NCBI GenBank assembly: GCA_902798695.1
Contig: CADBXK010000002.1
Span: 62,001 to 126,000, forward strand
Origin: Oscillospiraceae bacterium
GTDB lineage: Bacteria; Bacillota; Clostridia; Oscillospirales; Ruminococcaceae
Direction of reading: 5' to 3'
Length of the DNA: 64,000 bases
Shown here piece by piece: positions 1 through 9,102 of the stretch (position 1 is the stretch's first letter; every line of letters starts with the position of its first letter). The translations under genes were made by a program, and so were the position numbers. The notes under the pieces are model-generated. The model had not been told where the DNA came from and did no database searches. It saw only the letters and a list, made by a program, of their open reading frames with translations.

Positions 1-272
1 ATTTAAGAAAGAGTAATGGTTCAATTCCTGGAATTAGACCAGGAAAATCCACTTCTGATTATATATCCAAGGTTTTATGGAGAATATCCATGATTGGAGC
101 TATGGGACTAGGAATTATAGCAGTTTTCCCAATTATATTTTCTAAGGTTACTCAACAGAACATCTCATTGGGAGGAACATCAATCATAATTGTAGTTGGT
201 GTTGCGCTTGAAACTGTTCGTGTTATTGAGTCTCATTTAACAAAGCAACAGCATAGAGGTTTCTTGGAATAA
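1..272 (+). CDS. secY: SecY preprotein translocase subunit, C-terminal fragment
   Basis: The gene is open at the window edge; reading starts in frame at base 3 and ends at TAA 270-272. The visible 89 residues carry the SecY C-terminal signature: a GIRPGK motif in the last cytoplasmic loop, the hydrophobic TM10 region and an ending of the VIESHLTKQQHRGFLE type. SecY is the central pore of the SecYEG channel in the cytoplasmic membrane and works with SecA (encoded at 48054). Its position directly before adk and map is the usual spc-operon order in Firmicutes. Only the N-terminal part is missing, because of the window cut and not because of gene damage. Confidence 0.96.
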   Translation, partial: LRKSNGSIPGIRPGKSTSDYISKVLWRISMIGAMGLGIIAVFPIIFSKVTQQNISLGGTSIIIVVGVALETVRVIESHLTKQQHRGFLE

Positions 273-324
273 TATTTGGATTTTGTTTTGGACTGATATT
301 TGTATTTATAACGGGGGTAATCGA

Positions 325-963
325 ATGAATTTAATATTATTAGGAGCACCTGGTGCTGGAAAAGGAACTCAAGCTGAGGCAATTTGTAAGGAATTTAAAA
401 TACCTGCTATTTCAACAGGGAATATCCTTAGAGAAGCTATTAAAAATGGTGATGAATTGGGATTAAAGGCTAAATCTTATATGGATTTGGGCAAGTTGGT
501 TCCCGATGAAATAGTAATTGATATTTTAAAAGAACGTATTGTTAAAGATGATTGTAAAGATGGATTTGTTTTAGATGGTTTTCCAAGAACTATTCCACAA
601 GCTGAGGCATTGGATAAAATTGGAGTACGAATTGATAAGGTTATAGAAATAGATGTTCCAGATGATGTTATTTTAAGTAGATTGTCAGGAAGACGTGTTT
701 GTGAAGATTGCGGAACACCTTATCATATTACAAATAAAAAGCCTCAAGTAGAGGGAATATGTGATGTTTGTAAAGGAAAATTAGTTACACGTAAGGATGA
801 TAATGTAGATACTATTAAAGATAGATTGAAAGTATTTCATGATCAGACTGCACCATTGAAAGATTACTATGCTAATCAGAATAAGCTTAGTGTTGTTAGT
901 GAATATAGTTCATTAGAAAAATCTAGAGAAGCAACACTTGCTGCCGTTAGAGGAAATATATGA
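325..963 (+). CDS. adk: Adenylate kinase
   Basis: Converts ATP + AMP to 2 ADP in the cytoplasm. It is 212 residues long with a Walker A motif GAPGAGKGT at residues 7-15, the AMP-site motif DGFPR at 84-88, and a LID domain holding four cysteines (C126, C129, C146, C149) arranged as a structural zinc site, as in Gram-positive long-form adenylate kinases. I chose ATG 325 because it follows GGGGG at 312-316 and gives the canonical start MNLILLGAPGAGKG; a start further upstream at 283 would add 14 residues with no homology. The stop overlaps the map start (ATGA), which suggests translational coupling. Confidence 0.97.
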   Translation: MNLILLGAPGAGKGTQAEAICKEFKIPAISTGNILREAIKNGDELGLKAKSYMDLGKLVPDEIVIDILKERIVKDDCKDGFVLDGFPRTIPQAEALDKIGVRIDKVIEIDVPDDVILSRLSGRRVCEDCGTPYHITNKKPQVEGICDVCKGKLVTRKDDNVDTIKDRLKVFHDQTAPLKDYYANQNKLSVVSEYSSLEKSREATLAAVRGNI

Positions 964-1703
964 TTAATTTGAGAACGCAACGTGAAATAATTAAGCTTAA
1001 AGATGCAACTAGGATTTCTGCCGAGGCACTTCGAGTGGCAGGAGAAGCTTGCAAAGCTGGAGTTACAACGTGGGAAGTTGACAAGGTTGTTGAAAAGTTT
1101 ATTGTTTCGCAAGGAGCTGAGCCGAGTTTCTTAAATTACCAAGGATTTCCGGCATCTTCTTGTATATCTGTGAATGATACTATTATTCATGGGATTCCAT
1201 CTAAGAATATTGTTTTGAAAGATGGCGATATTGTTAGTGTGGATGTTGGAGCAAAGTATAATGGTTATCACGGCGATAATGCATTTACATTTAAAGTAGG
1301 TGATGTTTCCAAGGATGTTGAACAGCTTTTGGAAACAACCGAAAAAGCTCTATATTGTGGAATAGCTCAGGCTGTTGTTGGAAATAGAATAGGAGATATT
1401 TCTCATGCAATAGAAGAAGCAGTTACTCCATATGGAATAGTTAAAGAATTTGTTGGACACGGAGTTGGTAAAAATTTGCATGAGGAGCCGGAGATTCCTA
1501 ATTTTGGTCCTGCTGGGAGAGGTCCGAGATTGATGGCAGGAATGGTCATTGCAATTGAACCGATGATAAATCAGGCAAGTGGTGGAATAAAACATTGTCC
1601 TGATGGATGGACAATTAAGACTGCGGATGGAAAGCCATCAGCTCATTTTGAGCATACCGTTCTCATAACGCAAAATGAACCGGTTATTCTTACAAAACTT
1701 TGA
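960..1703 (+). CDS. map: Type I methionine aminopeptidase
   Basis: Removes the initiator methionine from nascent proteins. The 247-residue pita-bread fold protein has all five metal ligands visible: D95 (VDVGAKY), D106 (HGDNAF), H167 (GHGVG), E200 (IAIEPM) and E231 (FEHTV), plus the substrate histidine in IIHGIP (H77). It has no N-terminal zinc-finger extension, so it is the plain type Ia form. The start codon overlaps the adk stop by four bases, and the downstream KOW gene begins 10 bases after its stop, so the three are almost certainly one transcript. Confidence 0.97.
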   Translation: MINLRTQREIIKLKDATRISAEALRVAGEACKAGVTTWEVDKVVEKFIVSQGAEPSFLNYQGFPASSCISVNDTIIHGIPSKNIVLKDGDIVSVDVGAKYNGYHGDNAFTFKVGDVSKDVEQLLETTEKALYCGIAQAVVGNRIGDISHAIEEAVTPYGIVKEFVGHGVGKNLHEEPEIPNFGPAGRGPRLMAGMVIAIEPMINQASGGIKHCPDGWTIKTADGKPSAHFEHTVLITQNEPVILTKL

Positions 1704-1713
1704 GGTGTTTGTA

Positions 1714-1959
1714 ATGAGAATTGAGAGCGGATTAATTGTAAAGTCTATTGCTGGACATGATAAAAATAGGTTTTATTTAGTTGTAAAAACTGAAGGTGAG
1801 CGTGCATTTATAGTTGACGGAAAGTTAAGAAAAATAGATTCACCGAAACCTAAAAATTTTTTACATATAAGAGCTACTAATAAATTAGTTGATATAGAAA
1901 ATTATAAAACAGATAAATCTATTAGGACTCTTTTACATGATTATAACTATGCAGGATAA
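1714..1959 (+). CDS. KOW-domain RNA-binding protein (L14e-like)
   Basis: A basic 81-residue protein between map and infA. It starts MRIESGLIVKSIAGHDKN, the pattern of the small KOW proteins found at this exact place in Clostridia ribosomal operons and often annotated as KOW domain-containing or ribosomal L14e-like. The family probably binds RNA or the ribosome, but the exact role is not established. I chose ATG 1714 because an earlier in-frame ATG at 1675 lies inside map and would add 13 residues unlike the family. The GAGGTG at 1702-1707 can act as its Shine-Dalgarno. Confidence 0.85.
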   Translation: MRIESGLIVKSIAGHDKNRFYLVVKTEGERAFIVDGKLRKIDSPKPKNFLHIRATNKLVDIENYKTDKSIRTLLHDYNYAG

Positions 1960-1988
1960 ATATGGTGTTGGAATCTTAGGAGGCTATT

Positions 1989-2207
1989 ATGGCAAAAGAT
2001 GATGTTATTGAAATTGAGGGTAAAGTAGTTGAAGCTTTGCCTAACGCTACATTTCAAGTTGAACTTGAAAATGGCCATCGCATACTTGCTCACATATCTG
2101 GAAAACTTAGGATGAATTTTATAAGAATCTTGGTTGGAGATAAAGTGACAGTTGAGATGTCGCCATATGATTTAACAAAAGGCAGGATAACCTGGCGTTC
2201 AAAATAA
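1989..2207 (+). CDS. infA: Translation initiation factor IF-1
   Basis: A 72-residue single OB-fold (S1-like) protein that binds the 30S A site during initiation with IF-2 and IF-3. The sequence is canonical throughout: [20 protein letters not shown] at the start, [15 protein letters not shown] in the middle and the [10 protein letters not shown] end. A strong AGGAGG lies at 1979-1984, five bases before the ATG. It sits in the standard KOW-infA-rpmJ-rpsM order. Confidence 0.98.
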   Translation: MAKDDVIEIEGKVVEALPNATFQVELENGHRILAHISGKLRMNFIRILVGDKVTVEMSPYDLTKGRITWRSK

Positions 2208-2254
2208 AAATTGTAAAAACATAAGCATGTAAATTCGCAAGGGGGGTAATTTCT

Positions 2255-2368
2255 ATGAAAGTAAGGCCTTCAGTTAAGCCGATATGCGAAAAATGTAAGA
2301 TAATTAAGCGTAAAGGGCGCGTAATGGTAATTTGTGAAAATAAAAAACACAAACAAAGGCAAGGGTAG
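2255..2368 (+). CDS. rpmJ: 50S ribosomal protein L36
   Basis: A 37-codon gene reading [19 protein letters not shown] at its start, which is canonical L36. The zinc ligands C11, C14, C27 and H32 are all present, so it is the zinc-containing (C+) paralogue. A strong GGGGGG Shine-Dalgarno at 2241-2246 precedes the ATG. Its place between infA and rpsM is the normal one. It is easy to miss because of its length. Confidence 0.98.
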   Translation: MKVRPSVKPICEKCKIIKRKGRVMVICENKKHKQRQG

Positions 2369-2404
2369 AAATTGTAAAAAACAAAATAATATAGGAGGTG
2401 CAAT

Positions 2405-2773
2405 ATGGCTCGTATAGCTGGAGTTGACTTGCCAAGAGGAAAGCGAATCGAAATAGGTTTGACTTATATATATGGTATTGGTTGTAGTACAGCAAAAAAG
2501 ATTTTAGAGGCAACAGGTGTTAATCCAGATACTAGAGTTGTTGACTTAACAGAAGAGGATACATCTAAGCTTCGTGATTATATTGATAAAAACGTAAATG
2601 TTGAGGGAGATTTAAGACGAGAAGTTGGTTTGAATATAAAAAGATTAATTGAAATCAACTGCTATCGTGGAAGACGTCATAGAATGGGATTGCCAGTTCG
2701 AGGTCAAAAAACAAAGACAAATGCTAGAACTAGAAAAGGTCCTAAGAAAACTATGGCTAATAAAAAGAAATAA
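2405..2773 (+). CDS. rpsM: 30S ribosomal protein S13
   Basis: A 122-residue head protein of the small subunit that contacts 16S rRNA, S19 and the P-site tRNA through its basic tail. It starts [14 protein letters not shown] and carries the helix-two-turn-helix segment (YIYGIG...AKKIL) and the [20 protein letters not shown] tail typical of S13. AGGAGG at 2393-2398 precedes the ATG. First gene of the S13-S11-S4-alpha-L17 block. Confidence 0.98.
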   Translation: MARIAGVDLPRGKRIEIGLTYIYGIGCSTAKKILEATGVNPDTRVVDLTEEDTSKLRDYIDKNVNVEGDLRREVGLNIKRLIEINCYRGRRHRMGLPVRGQKTKTNARTRKGPKKTMANKKK

Positions 2774-2788
2774 TGGAGGAACAGGAAT

Positions 2789-3187
2789 ATGGCAAAGGTT
2801 GCTAAAAAAACGACTGTTCGTAGACGCAGAGAGCGTAAGAACATTCAAAATGGTGCTGTTCATATACAGTCTACTTTTAATAATACAATAGTAACTATTA
2901 CAGATACAAAAGGTAATGCAATTTCTTGGGCTTCAGCTGGTGGTCTTGGTTTTCGTGGCAGCAGAAAATCTACTCCGTTTGCAGCACAAACTGCAGCAGA
3001 GAAAGCAGCCAAGGCAGCTATGGAACATGGATTAAAATCTGTTGAAGTTTTTGTAAAGGGACCGGGATCTGGTCGTGAGGCAGCAATTCGTGCATTGCAG
3101 TCTGCAGGATTGGAAGTTAGTATGATTAAAGACGTTACTCCAATTCCTCATAACGGATGTCGTCCTCCCAAGAGAAGACGTGTTTAA
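2789..3187 (+). CDS. rpsK: 30S ribosomal protein S11
   Basis: A 132-residue platform protein of the 30S subunit. Family motifs include [34 protein letters not shown] and the C-terminal [25 protein letters not shown] Shine-Dalgarno at 2774-2779 precedes ATG 2789. The N-terminus ([18 protein letters not shown]) is rich in basic residues as expected. Confidence 0.98.
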   Translation: MAKVAKKTTVRRRRERKNIQNGAVHIQSTFNNTIVTITDTKGNAISWASAGGLGFRGSRKSTPFAAQTAAEKAAKAAMEHGLKSVEVFVKGPGSGREAAIRALQSAGLEVSMIKDVTPIPHNGCRPPKRRRV

Positions 3188-3209
3188 TTTAGATAGGGGG
3201 TAAAAGTTA

Positions 3210-3836
3210 ATGGCAAGATATACTGGAGCAGTATGTAGACTTTGCAGAAGAGAAGGCAAAAAACTCTTTTTAAAAGGAGAACGTTGCTATTCTGACAAAT
3301 GCTCAGTCGCACGTAGAGAATATGCACCAGGTCAGCATGGTCAAGGAAGAAAGAAAATTTCTGAATATGGAATTCAGCTTAGAGCAAAACAAATGGCAAA
3401 ACGTTATTATGGTGTTTTGGAGAGTCAGTTTGCAAAATATTTTGACTTAGCTGAAAGAAAAGCTGGTATGACTGGTGAGAATTTGCTTAGAATTTTGGAA
3501 TCACGTTTAGATAACGTTGTATATAGTGCAGGTTTTGCATCATCTCGTGCAGAAGCAAAACAACTTATATTACATAATCATTTTACGCTTAATGGAAAGA
3601 AGGTTAATGTATCCTCAATTTTGGTTAAGCCAGGAGATGTTATTGAATTAAAATCTAATAGCAAATCTTCAGAAAAGTTTAAGGTAATATTAGAGAACTT
3701 TGCGTCTCGTCCAACACCAATGTGGATGAATGTTGATAAAGATGCTATGAAGATAACAATTGAGCGTCTTTGCAACCGTGATGAAGTTGGATTAGACGTT
3801 GCAGAACACTTGATAGTAGAGTTATATTCTAAATAG
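3210..3836 (+). CDS. rpsD: 30S ribosomal protein S4
   Basis: A 208-residue primary 16S rRNA-binding protein needed for 30S assembly, and in many bacteria a translational regulator of its own operon. Four N-terminal cysteines (C9, C12, C26, C31) form the zinc site of the C+ form of S4. The S4 RNA-binding domain (residues about 98-160, starting [20 protein letters not shown]) is intact. GGGGG at 3196-3200 is its ribosome binding site. A 117-base spacer without a recognised element separates it from rpoA. Confidence 0.98.
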   Translation: MARYTGAVCRLCRREGKKLFLKGERCYSDKCSVARREYAPGQHGQGRKKISEYGIQLRAKQMAKRYYGVLESQFAKYFDLAERKAGMTGENLLRILESRLDNVVYSAGFASSRAEAKQLILHNHFTLNGKKVNVSSILVKPGDVIELKSNSKSSEKFKVILENFASRPTPMWMNVDKDAMKITIERLCNRDEVGLDVAEHLIVELYSK

Positions 3837-3953
3837 TTTAAATTTAACATTTAGGGAAAGGCAGAGCAGAAAACTTGTAGTTTGGTGTAATTTTATAAAT
3901 TATTATATAGCCATGGAATATTGTTTTCTAAACTGCTTACAGGAGGTTTTTAA

Positions 3954-4904
3954 ATGATAGAAATCGAAAGGCCAAAAGTTGAGACAACTGGAATGAAGGC
4001 GGATGGCACATACGGTAAACTAGTTCTTGAACCGCTCGAACGTGGTTTTGGAGTGACGCTTGGTAATTCACTTAGACGAGTTTTATTGTCTTCACTTCCG
4101 GGTACTGCGGTGACGTCCATTAAAATAGACGGAGTACAGCATGAATTTACAACTATTCCTGGTGTTAAAGAGGATATAACTGAAATAACTTTAAATATTA
4201 AAGGCTTGGTAGCTAAAATACATGGAGATTCACCTAAAGTGGTTTATATAAATGCAGAAGGTGAAGGAGAAGTAACTGCTGCAGATATTCAAGCAGATTC
4301 TGATGTTGAAATTTTAGATCCTAACATGCATATTGCAACGTTAGATCGAGGTGCCAAGTTAAATATGGAACTTGTTATTGACCGTGGTAGAGGATATGTT
4401 TCTGCTGAAAAAAATAAGATGAATAGTTCTAATGAAATCGGTGTTATTCCTGTAGATAGTATATATACACCAGTTATTAAGGTTAATTATTCTGTTGAAA
4501 ATACGCGTGTAGGACAAGTAACAGATTATGATAAGTTAACTTTGGAAGTTTGGACTGATGGAACAATATCGGCTAAAGAATCTATATCTTTGGCAGCCAA
4601 GATTCTCAATGAACATCTCAATTTGTTCGTTAATTTATCAGAAGAAGAATATATGGAAAAGATAATGGTTGAAAAAGAAGAAGAGGGTAAAGAAAAATCG
4701 CTTGAGATGACCATTGAGGAGCTTGATTTATCTGTTCGTTCTTTTAACTGTTTGAAGAGAGCAGGAATAAACACGGTTGAAGATCTAATTAATCATACTG
4801 AAGAAGATATGATGAAAGTTAGAAATTTGGGAAGAAAATCTTTAGATGAAGTTGTATTAAAATTAAAGTCATTGGGATATGATTTGAAACCTAATGAAGA
4901 ATAA
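3954..4904 (+). CDS. rpoA: RNA polymerase subunit alpha
   Basis: A 316-residue protein. The N-terminal dimerisation domain (residues 1-230; motif [21 protein letters not shown]) nucleates core assembly. The C-terminal domain (about 245-316; [19 protein letters not shown], then [12 protein letters not shown]) binds UP elements and activators, joined by an acidic, lysine-rich linker. AGGAGG at 3942-3947 precedes the ATG. Canonical position before rplQ. Confidence 0.98.
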   Translation: MIEIERPKVETTGMKADGTYGKLVLEPLERGFGVTLGNSLRRVLLSSLPGTAVTSIKIDGVQHEFTTIPGVKEDITEITLNIKGLVAKIHGDSPKVVYINAEGEGEVTAADIQADSDVEILDPNMHIATLDRGAKLNMELVIDRGRGYVSAEKNKMNSSNEIGVIPVDSIYTPVIKVNYSVENTRVGQVTDYDKLTLEVWTDGTISAKESISLAAKILNEHLNLFVNLSEEEYMEKIMVEKEEEGKEKSLEMTIEELDLSVRSFNCLKRAGINTVEDLINHTEEDMMKVRNLGRKSLDEVVLKLKSLGYDLKPNEE

Positions 4905-4926
4905 AGTCCGTAAGGGGTGATTGAGA

Positions 4927-5268
4927 ATGGCAGGTAGAAGAAAGCTTGGTAGAGCATCGGATAGTCGAAGAGCTATGTTAAGAGCTATGGTTACTTTTTT
5001 GTTGGAAAATGGAAAAATAGAAACAACAGTTACTAGAGCCAAAGAAGTTCGCTCAATGGCTGAAAAAATGATAACATTAGGAAAACAAAATAACTTACAT
5101 TCAAAGCGTCAAGTTATGGCTTATGTAACAAAAGAGTCAGTAACTAAGAAGTTATTTGATGAAATAGCACCTAAATATAATGATAAAAAAGGTGGATATA
5201 CAAGTATAGTTAAAATTGGTCCTCGTCGTGGGGATGCTGCTGAAATGGCAGTAATTAAACTTGTGTAG
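4927..5268 (+). CDS. rplQ: 50S ribosomal protein L17
   Basis: A 113-residue large-subunit protein at the polypeptide exit side. It opens [20 protein letters not shown] and contains the [21 protein letters not shown] region. A TTG at 4921 is also in frame, but AAGGGGTGA at 4912-4920 is six bases from ATG 4927 and directly abuts the TTG, so ATG is preferred. It is the last gene of the superoperon, followed 21 bases later by a strong terminator. Confidence 0.97.
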   Translation: MAGRRKLGRASDSRRAMLRAMVTFLLENGKIETTVTRAKEVRSMAEKMITLGKQNNLHSKRQVMAYVTKESVTKKLFDEIAPKYNDKKGGYTSIVKIGPRRGDAAEMAVIKLV

Positions 5269-5289
5269 GTTTAAATAGCATATTAATAT

Positions 5290-5323
5290 AAAAAGATCGG
5301 GTATATTTATACTTGATCTTTTT
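5290..5323 (+). terminator. Rho-independent terminator after rplQ
   Basis: The arms 5290-5304 and 5309-5323 form a 15-bp stem with two G-U pairs and an ATTT loop. The descending arm ends in five T. It closes the ribosomal operon and separates it from the polysaccharide operon promoter downstream. Confidence 0.9.
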
Positions 5324-5381
5324 ATATTAAATAAAAGCTATATTATTTTGAAAATGACAAAGCAATAGAGCGTTGGTTTAT

Positions 5382-5409
5382 TTGACAATTCATGGATATG
5401 TGATATAAT
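5382..5409 (+). promoter_or_regulatory. Sigma-A-type promoter of the polysaccharide operon
   Basis: TTGACA (5382-5387), a 16-bp spacer and TATAAT (5404-5409), with TG at 5401-5402 giving an extended -10. Both hexamers are consensus. It lies just after the ribosomal terminator and about 50 bp before the first glycosyltransferase, so it probably drives the 5458-14998 gene set. Confidence 0.85.
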
Positions 5410-5457
5410 GTAGTGGTGAATTTATGCATTGTAAAAAAGTAAAAATTTGGAGACCAT

Positions 5458-6318
5458 ATGGATCTGTCAATAATAATAGTAAATTACAATACCTCTTTGA
5501 TTACACAAAATGCCATTAAATCTATTATAGATACAATAGAAGAATTAGAATATGAAATTGTAGTAGTTGATAATTCTACTGATGGAAATGGTTTGTGCTT
5601 TGAGGATGATAGAGTAAGAATTTTTTATATTGAAAATAAAGGCTTTGGAAATGCTTGCAATATTGGCGTGAATAACGCATTGGGTAAGTATATTCTGTTT
5701 CTTAATTCAGATACAATCTTGAATAAAGGTACTGTGGACGAAGCTTTTTCTTATATTTCTAAAGATGATAGTATAGGTGCGATTGGAGTTAGACAGCTGT
5801 TGCCTGATGGAAAGTTAGATGATGGTTGTAAGAGGGGATTTCCTACCCCATTAAATTCGCTGTATTATTTTTTGGGGCTGAGCAAAAAATATCCTAATTC
5901 TAAAAAGTATGCGGCATATAAACAGACGTTTATTGATGAACACAGTGTTGCTGATGTAGATTGCATTTCTGGGGCATTTATGCTTATGAGGCGAGAAGTT
6001 TTTAATTTTGTTCTTGGATTTGATGAGGATTATTTTATGTATGGTGAAGATGTAGATTTATGCTATAGACTTAGGCAAAAAGGCTTTAGAGTTGTGTATT
6101 ATGGAAAAGTGTGCTTTACTCATTTGAAAGGTGAGAGTGGAGCAAATAGTCTGTTTGTTTTGAAACATTTTTATAAAAGTATGCAAATATTTTATGATAA
6201 ACATTATAAGAAAAAGTATTGTTTTATTGTTGGTTTATTGGTTAAATTGGGAATAAGGGTTAAATATTTTTTTGCAAGGCGTGCACTTGTAAAAAAGGGT
6301 GAAATTCAAGATGGTTGA
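5458..6318 (+). CDS. GT2 glycosyltransferase, rhamnosyltransferase-like
   Basis: A 286-residue family 2 glycosyltransferase. The GT-A fold starts at residue 1 with MDLSIIIVNYNT. A nucleotide-sugar binding motif FLNSDT lies near residue 84, and the acceptor-side motif YFMYGEDVDLCYRLRQKG is the one seen in WbbL-type dTDP-rhamnosyltransferases. With the rml genes in the same operon, a dTDP-L-rhamnose donor is the natural inference, but the sugar acceptor cannot be read from sequence. It is cytoplasmic and acts on an undecaprenyl-linked acceptor at the membrane. Its last 8 bases overlap the next gene. Confidence 0.88.
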   Translation: MDLSIIIVNYNTSLITQNAIKSIIDTIEELEYEIVVVDNSTDGNGLCFEDDRVRIFYIENKGFGNACNIGVNNALGKYILFLNSDTILNKGTVDEAFSYISKDDSIGAIGVRQLLPDGKLDDGCKRGFPTPLNSLYYFLGLSKKYPNSKKYAAYKQTFIDEHSVADVDCISGAFMLMRREVFNFVLGFDEDYFMYGEDVDLCYRLRQKGFRVVYYGKVCFTHLKGESGANSLFVLKHFYKSMQIFYDKHYKKKYCFIVGLLVKLGIRVKYFFARRALVKKGEIQDG

Positions 6319-7234
6319 TATTTTATTGACAACTTATAATGGTGAAAAATATTTGCATAGTCAGATTGATTCGATTTTTGCTCAAACATACACCGATTGG
6401 AAAATTATGATAATTGATGATTGTTCGACGGACAAAACTTGCTCTATAATTGATGAATATATAAATAAATATCCAGGTAAAATAGAGTTTTATAAGAACA
6501 ATAAAAATTCTGGGGACCCAGCTTCGAATTTTTTTAAATTATTGAGTATGTCTAAATCAGAGTATGTTATGTTTTGTGATCAAGACGATGTTTGGTTGGA
6601 AAATAAGATAGATATAACTATCAATGTTATGAAAAATTTAGAAAGTAAGAATGAACAGTTACCTGTTTTAGTGCATACGGATTTGAAAGTGGTTGATTCT
6701 AAGCTAAATGTTTTGGCTGAATCTATGTTTAAGTATCAAAAGTTGGATTCAAATGCAAAAACTTTAAAAGAGATTATTGTCCAGAATAATGTGACTGGAT
6801 GTACTGTGATGTTAAATAGAAAGTTGGTTTCTATGTGTTGCAATATTCCAGAAAATGTTATAATGCACGATTGGTGGGTGGCGTTGATTGCCGCAGCATT
6901 TGGAGTAGTTGGTTTTGTTAATGAATCTACTATACTATATAGGCAACATGAATCAAATCAGGTTGGCTCGAAAAATGCTTGTAGTATTTTGTTTTTGTTT
7001 AATAAATTTTTGCATGGGGGAGAAATAAAAAAATCAATACTGGCAACTTATTCTCAATGTGAAGCATTTTTAGGTAGATATTCTAGAGACTTATCTTTAG
7101 ACCAAAAAAGTATGTTGGAAAGTTATTTAATGGTTGCTTGTGGAAATAAATTAAAGCGAATTAAGCGGTTGCTTTGCGGAGGTTTTTTAAAATATGGTTT
7201 TGTTAGAAAATTAGGTCAGATTATATATGTATAA
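6311..7234 (+). CDS. GT2 glycosyltransferase
   Basis: A 307-residue family 2 glycosyltransferase. The N-terminus MVDILLTTYNGEKYL is a typical GT2 first strand. DDCSTDKT lies near residue 37, the metal-binding DQDDVW motif near 93, and HDWWVALIA near 193. This pattern is common in rhamnosyltransferases such as RgpB-like enzymes of Gram-positive rhamnan synthesis. I chose ATG 6311 over GTG 6299 because AAGGGTG at 6295-6301 then has normal spacing. It overlaps the preceding gene by 8 bases, implying coupled translation. Exact donor and acceptor are unknown. Confidence 0.87.
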   Translation: MVDILLTTYNGEKYLHSQIDSIFAQTYTDWKIMIIDDCSTDKTCSIIDEYINKYPGKIEFYKNNKNSGDPASNFFKLLSMSKSEYVMFCDQDDVWLENKIDITINVMKNLESKNEQLPVLVHTDLKVVDSKLNVLAESMFKYQKLDSNAKTLKEIIVQNNVTGCTVMLNRKLVSMCCNIPENVIMHDWWVALIAAAFGVVGFVNESTILYRQHESNQVGSKNACSILFLFNKFLHGGEIKKSILATYSQCEAFLGRYSRDLSLDQKSMLESYLMVACGNKLKRIKRLLCGGFLKYGFVRKLGQIIYV

Positions 7235-7271
7235 TTTGATAGAATTTAGTTTGATTTGAGGTGTGTTTTAA

Positions 7272-8150
7272 ATGAAAGGAATTGTTTTGGCTGGAGGGGC
7301 TGGAACGAGATTATATCCGTCTACAAGAGCTTGTTCAAAGCAGATGTTAACAGTTTATGATAAACCTATGATATATTATCCAGTGTCCACTCTTATGTTG
7401 GCTGGAATAAGGGACATTTTGATTATATCGACTCCACGAGATATTGGGTTTTTTAAAGAATTATTTGGTGATGGAAGTCAACTTGGCTTGAATTTTTCTT
7501 ATGCTGTTCAAGATGAACCTAGAGGACTTGCTGAAGCTTTTATATTGGGAGCAGATTTTATAGGTAATGATAATGTGTGTCTTGTTTTAGGTGATAATAT
7601 ATTTTATGGTAATAAACTTTCTGTTTCGTTAAAGAACGCAGCTTCTAGAAAAGATGGAGCTACAATATTTGGATATCACGTAAGTAATCCTAGTGATTTT
7701 GGCGTTGTTGATTTTAATGATGACGGAGTTGTTGTGGGAATAGAGGAAAAACCTGAAAACCCTAAATCAAACTATGCTGTTCCCGGTTTATATTTTTATG
7801 ATAATAATGTGGTGGAAATAGCCAAAAGTGTTATTCCTTCTGCCAGAGGAGAACTGGAAATAACTTCTGTAAATAATGTTTATTTAAGGGAAGGAAAATT
7901 AAGGGTTGAGCTGCTTGGCAGAGGAATGGCTTGGTTGGATACTGGAACACACAGAGCTATGTTGGAAGCTGCAAACTTTATAGAAACAGTTCAAACAAGA
8001 CAGGGACTTTTCGTTGCTTGTTTAGAAGAAATAGCTTATATTAATGGATTTATCACAAAAGAACAATTATTGAAAATGGGTAAATCTATGAGCAAAAATG
8101 AATATGGTAAATATTTAATTGAAGTTGCAAATGGAAAAATCAACCTTTAA
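7272..8150 (+). CDS. rmlA: Glucose-1-phosphate thymidylyltransferase
   Basis: First step of dTDP-L-rhamnose synthesis: glucose-1-phosphate + dTTP gives dTDP-glucose + PPi. It is 292 residues, the normal size for RmlA. The N-terminal nucleotide loop LAGGAGTRL is followed by the conserved [16 protein letters not shown] segment; [30 protein letters not shown] and [13 protein letters not shown] are all family signatures. It is the first of four contiguous rml genes. Confidence 0.96.
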   Translation: MKGIVLAGGAGTRLYPSTRACSKQMLTVYDKPMIYYPVSTLMLAGIRDILIISTPRDIGFFKELFGDGSQLGLNFSYAVQDEPRGLAEAFILGADFIGNDNVCLVLGDNIFYGNKLSVSLKNAASRKDGATIFGYHVSNPSDFGVVDFNDDGVVVGIEEKPENPKSNYAVPGLYFYDNNVVEIAKSVIPSARGELEITSVNNVYLREGKLRVELLGRGMAWLDTGTHRAMLEAANFIETVQTRQGLFVACLEEIAYINGFITKEQLLKMGKSMSKNEYGKYLIEVANGKINL

Positions 8151-8164
8151 AAAGGAGTGTTTTG

Positions 8165-9049
8165 GTGAATAATATAATAGTAACTGGTGCTAATGGTCAA
8201 TTGGGAACTGAAATTGTAAACATTATGACTAGTGGAAGATCGGAATTAGGTCAGCTTAGCTCTTTTTATAAAAATTGCAATGTTATTGGTACCGATATAG
8301 ATGATTTGGATATAAGTAATTTAGATAAAACAATTGAATTTATTGAAAATAATAAGCCATATACTGTTGTTAACTGTGCAGCTATGACGAATGTTGACGG
8401 CTGTGAAACTAATATTGATGGTGCGTTTAAAGCAAATGCTATTGGCCCTAGAAATTTGGCTATTGCTTGTGAAAAAGTAGGAGCAAAGATATTGCAAGTT
8501 TCAACTGACTATGTTTTTGATGGAATGGGTCAGTCACCTTATATTGAAGCTGATATGGTAAATCCTAATAGTGTTTATGGAGCTAGTAAAAATTTGGGTG
8601 AAAAATATGTTCGTGAATTTTGTAATAAGTGGTTTATTACAAGAACGGCTTGGTTATATGGTTATAAAGGAAATAATTTTGTAAAAACAATAGTTAAATT
8701 GGCTAGAGAAAAAGGATTTTTGAAAGTAGTTGATGATCAGGTTGGAAATCCCACAAATGCTGCAGATCTTGCGTGGCATATTTGTAAACTTATAATTACT
8801 GATGAATATGGAATATATCATTGCACTGGTCGAGGAGAATGTTCTTGGTATGATTTTGCATGTGAAATAGTTAAATGTTTTAACTTGAATGCAACGGTTG
8901 AGCCTTGTTCTACTGAGGAATTTCCTAGACCGGCTAATAGACCAAAATATTCTTCTTTAGATAATTTTATGCTAAAACTAACTATTGGAGATGAGTTTAG
9001 ACATTGGAAGGATGCAATAAAAGAGTATTCTAAGAATGTTGAAATTTAA
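8165..9049 (+). CDS. rmlD: dTDP-4-dehydrorhamnose reductase
   Basis: Last step of dTDP-L-rhamnose synthesis: NAD(P)H reduction of dTDP-4-keto-L-rhamnose. The 294-residue short-chain dehydrogenase has the nucleotide loop TGANGQLG near the N-terminus, STDYVFDG, and the catalytic YGASK (YxxxK). GTG 8165 is preferred over TTG 8162 because AAAGGAG at 8151-8157 is then 7 bases away. It lies between rmlA and rmlB, an order seen in several Firmicutes. Confidence 0.95.
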   Translation: MNNIIVTGANGQLGTEIVNIMTSGRSELGQLSSFYKNCNVIGTDIDDLDISNLDKTIEFIENNKPYTVVNCAAMTNVDGCETNIDGAFKANAIGPRNLAIACEKVGAKILQVSTDYVFDGMGQSPYIEADMVNPNSVYGASKNLGEKYVREFCNKWFITRTAWLYGYKGNNFVKTIVKLAREKGFLKVVDDQVGNPTNAADLAWHICKLIITDEYGIYHCTGRGECSWYDFACEIVKCFNLNATVEPCSTEEFPRPANRPKYSSLDNFMLKLTIGDEFRHWKDAIKEYSKNVEI

Positions 9050-9102
9050 AAATTGTGCTGAACTATAATTGATTTTATTTTTTTATTGGAAGGATGTAAA
9101 AT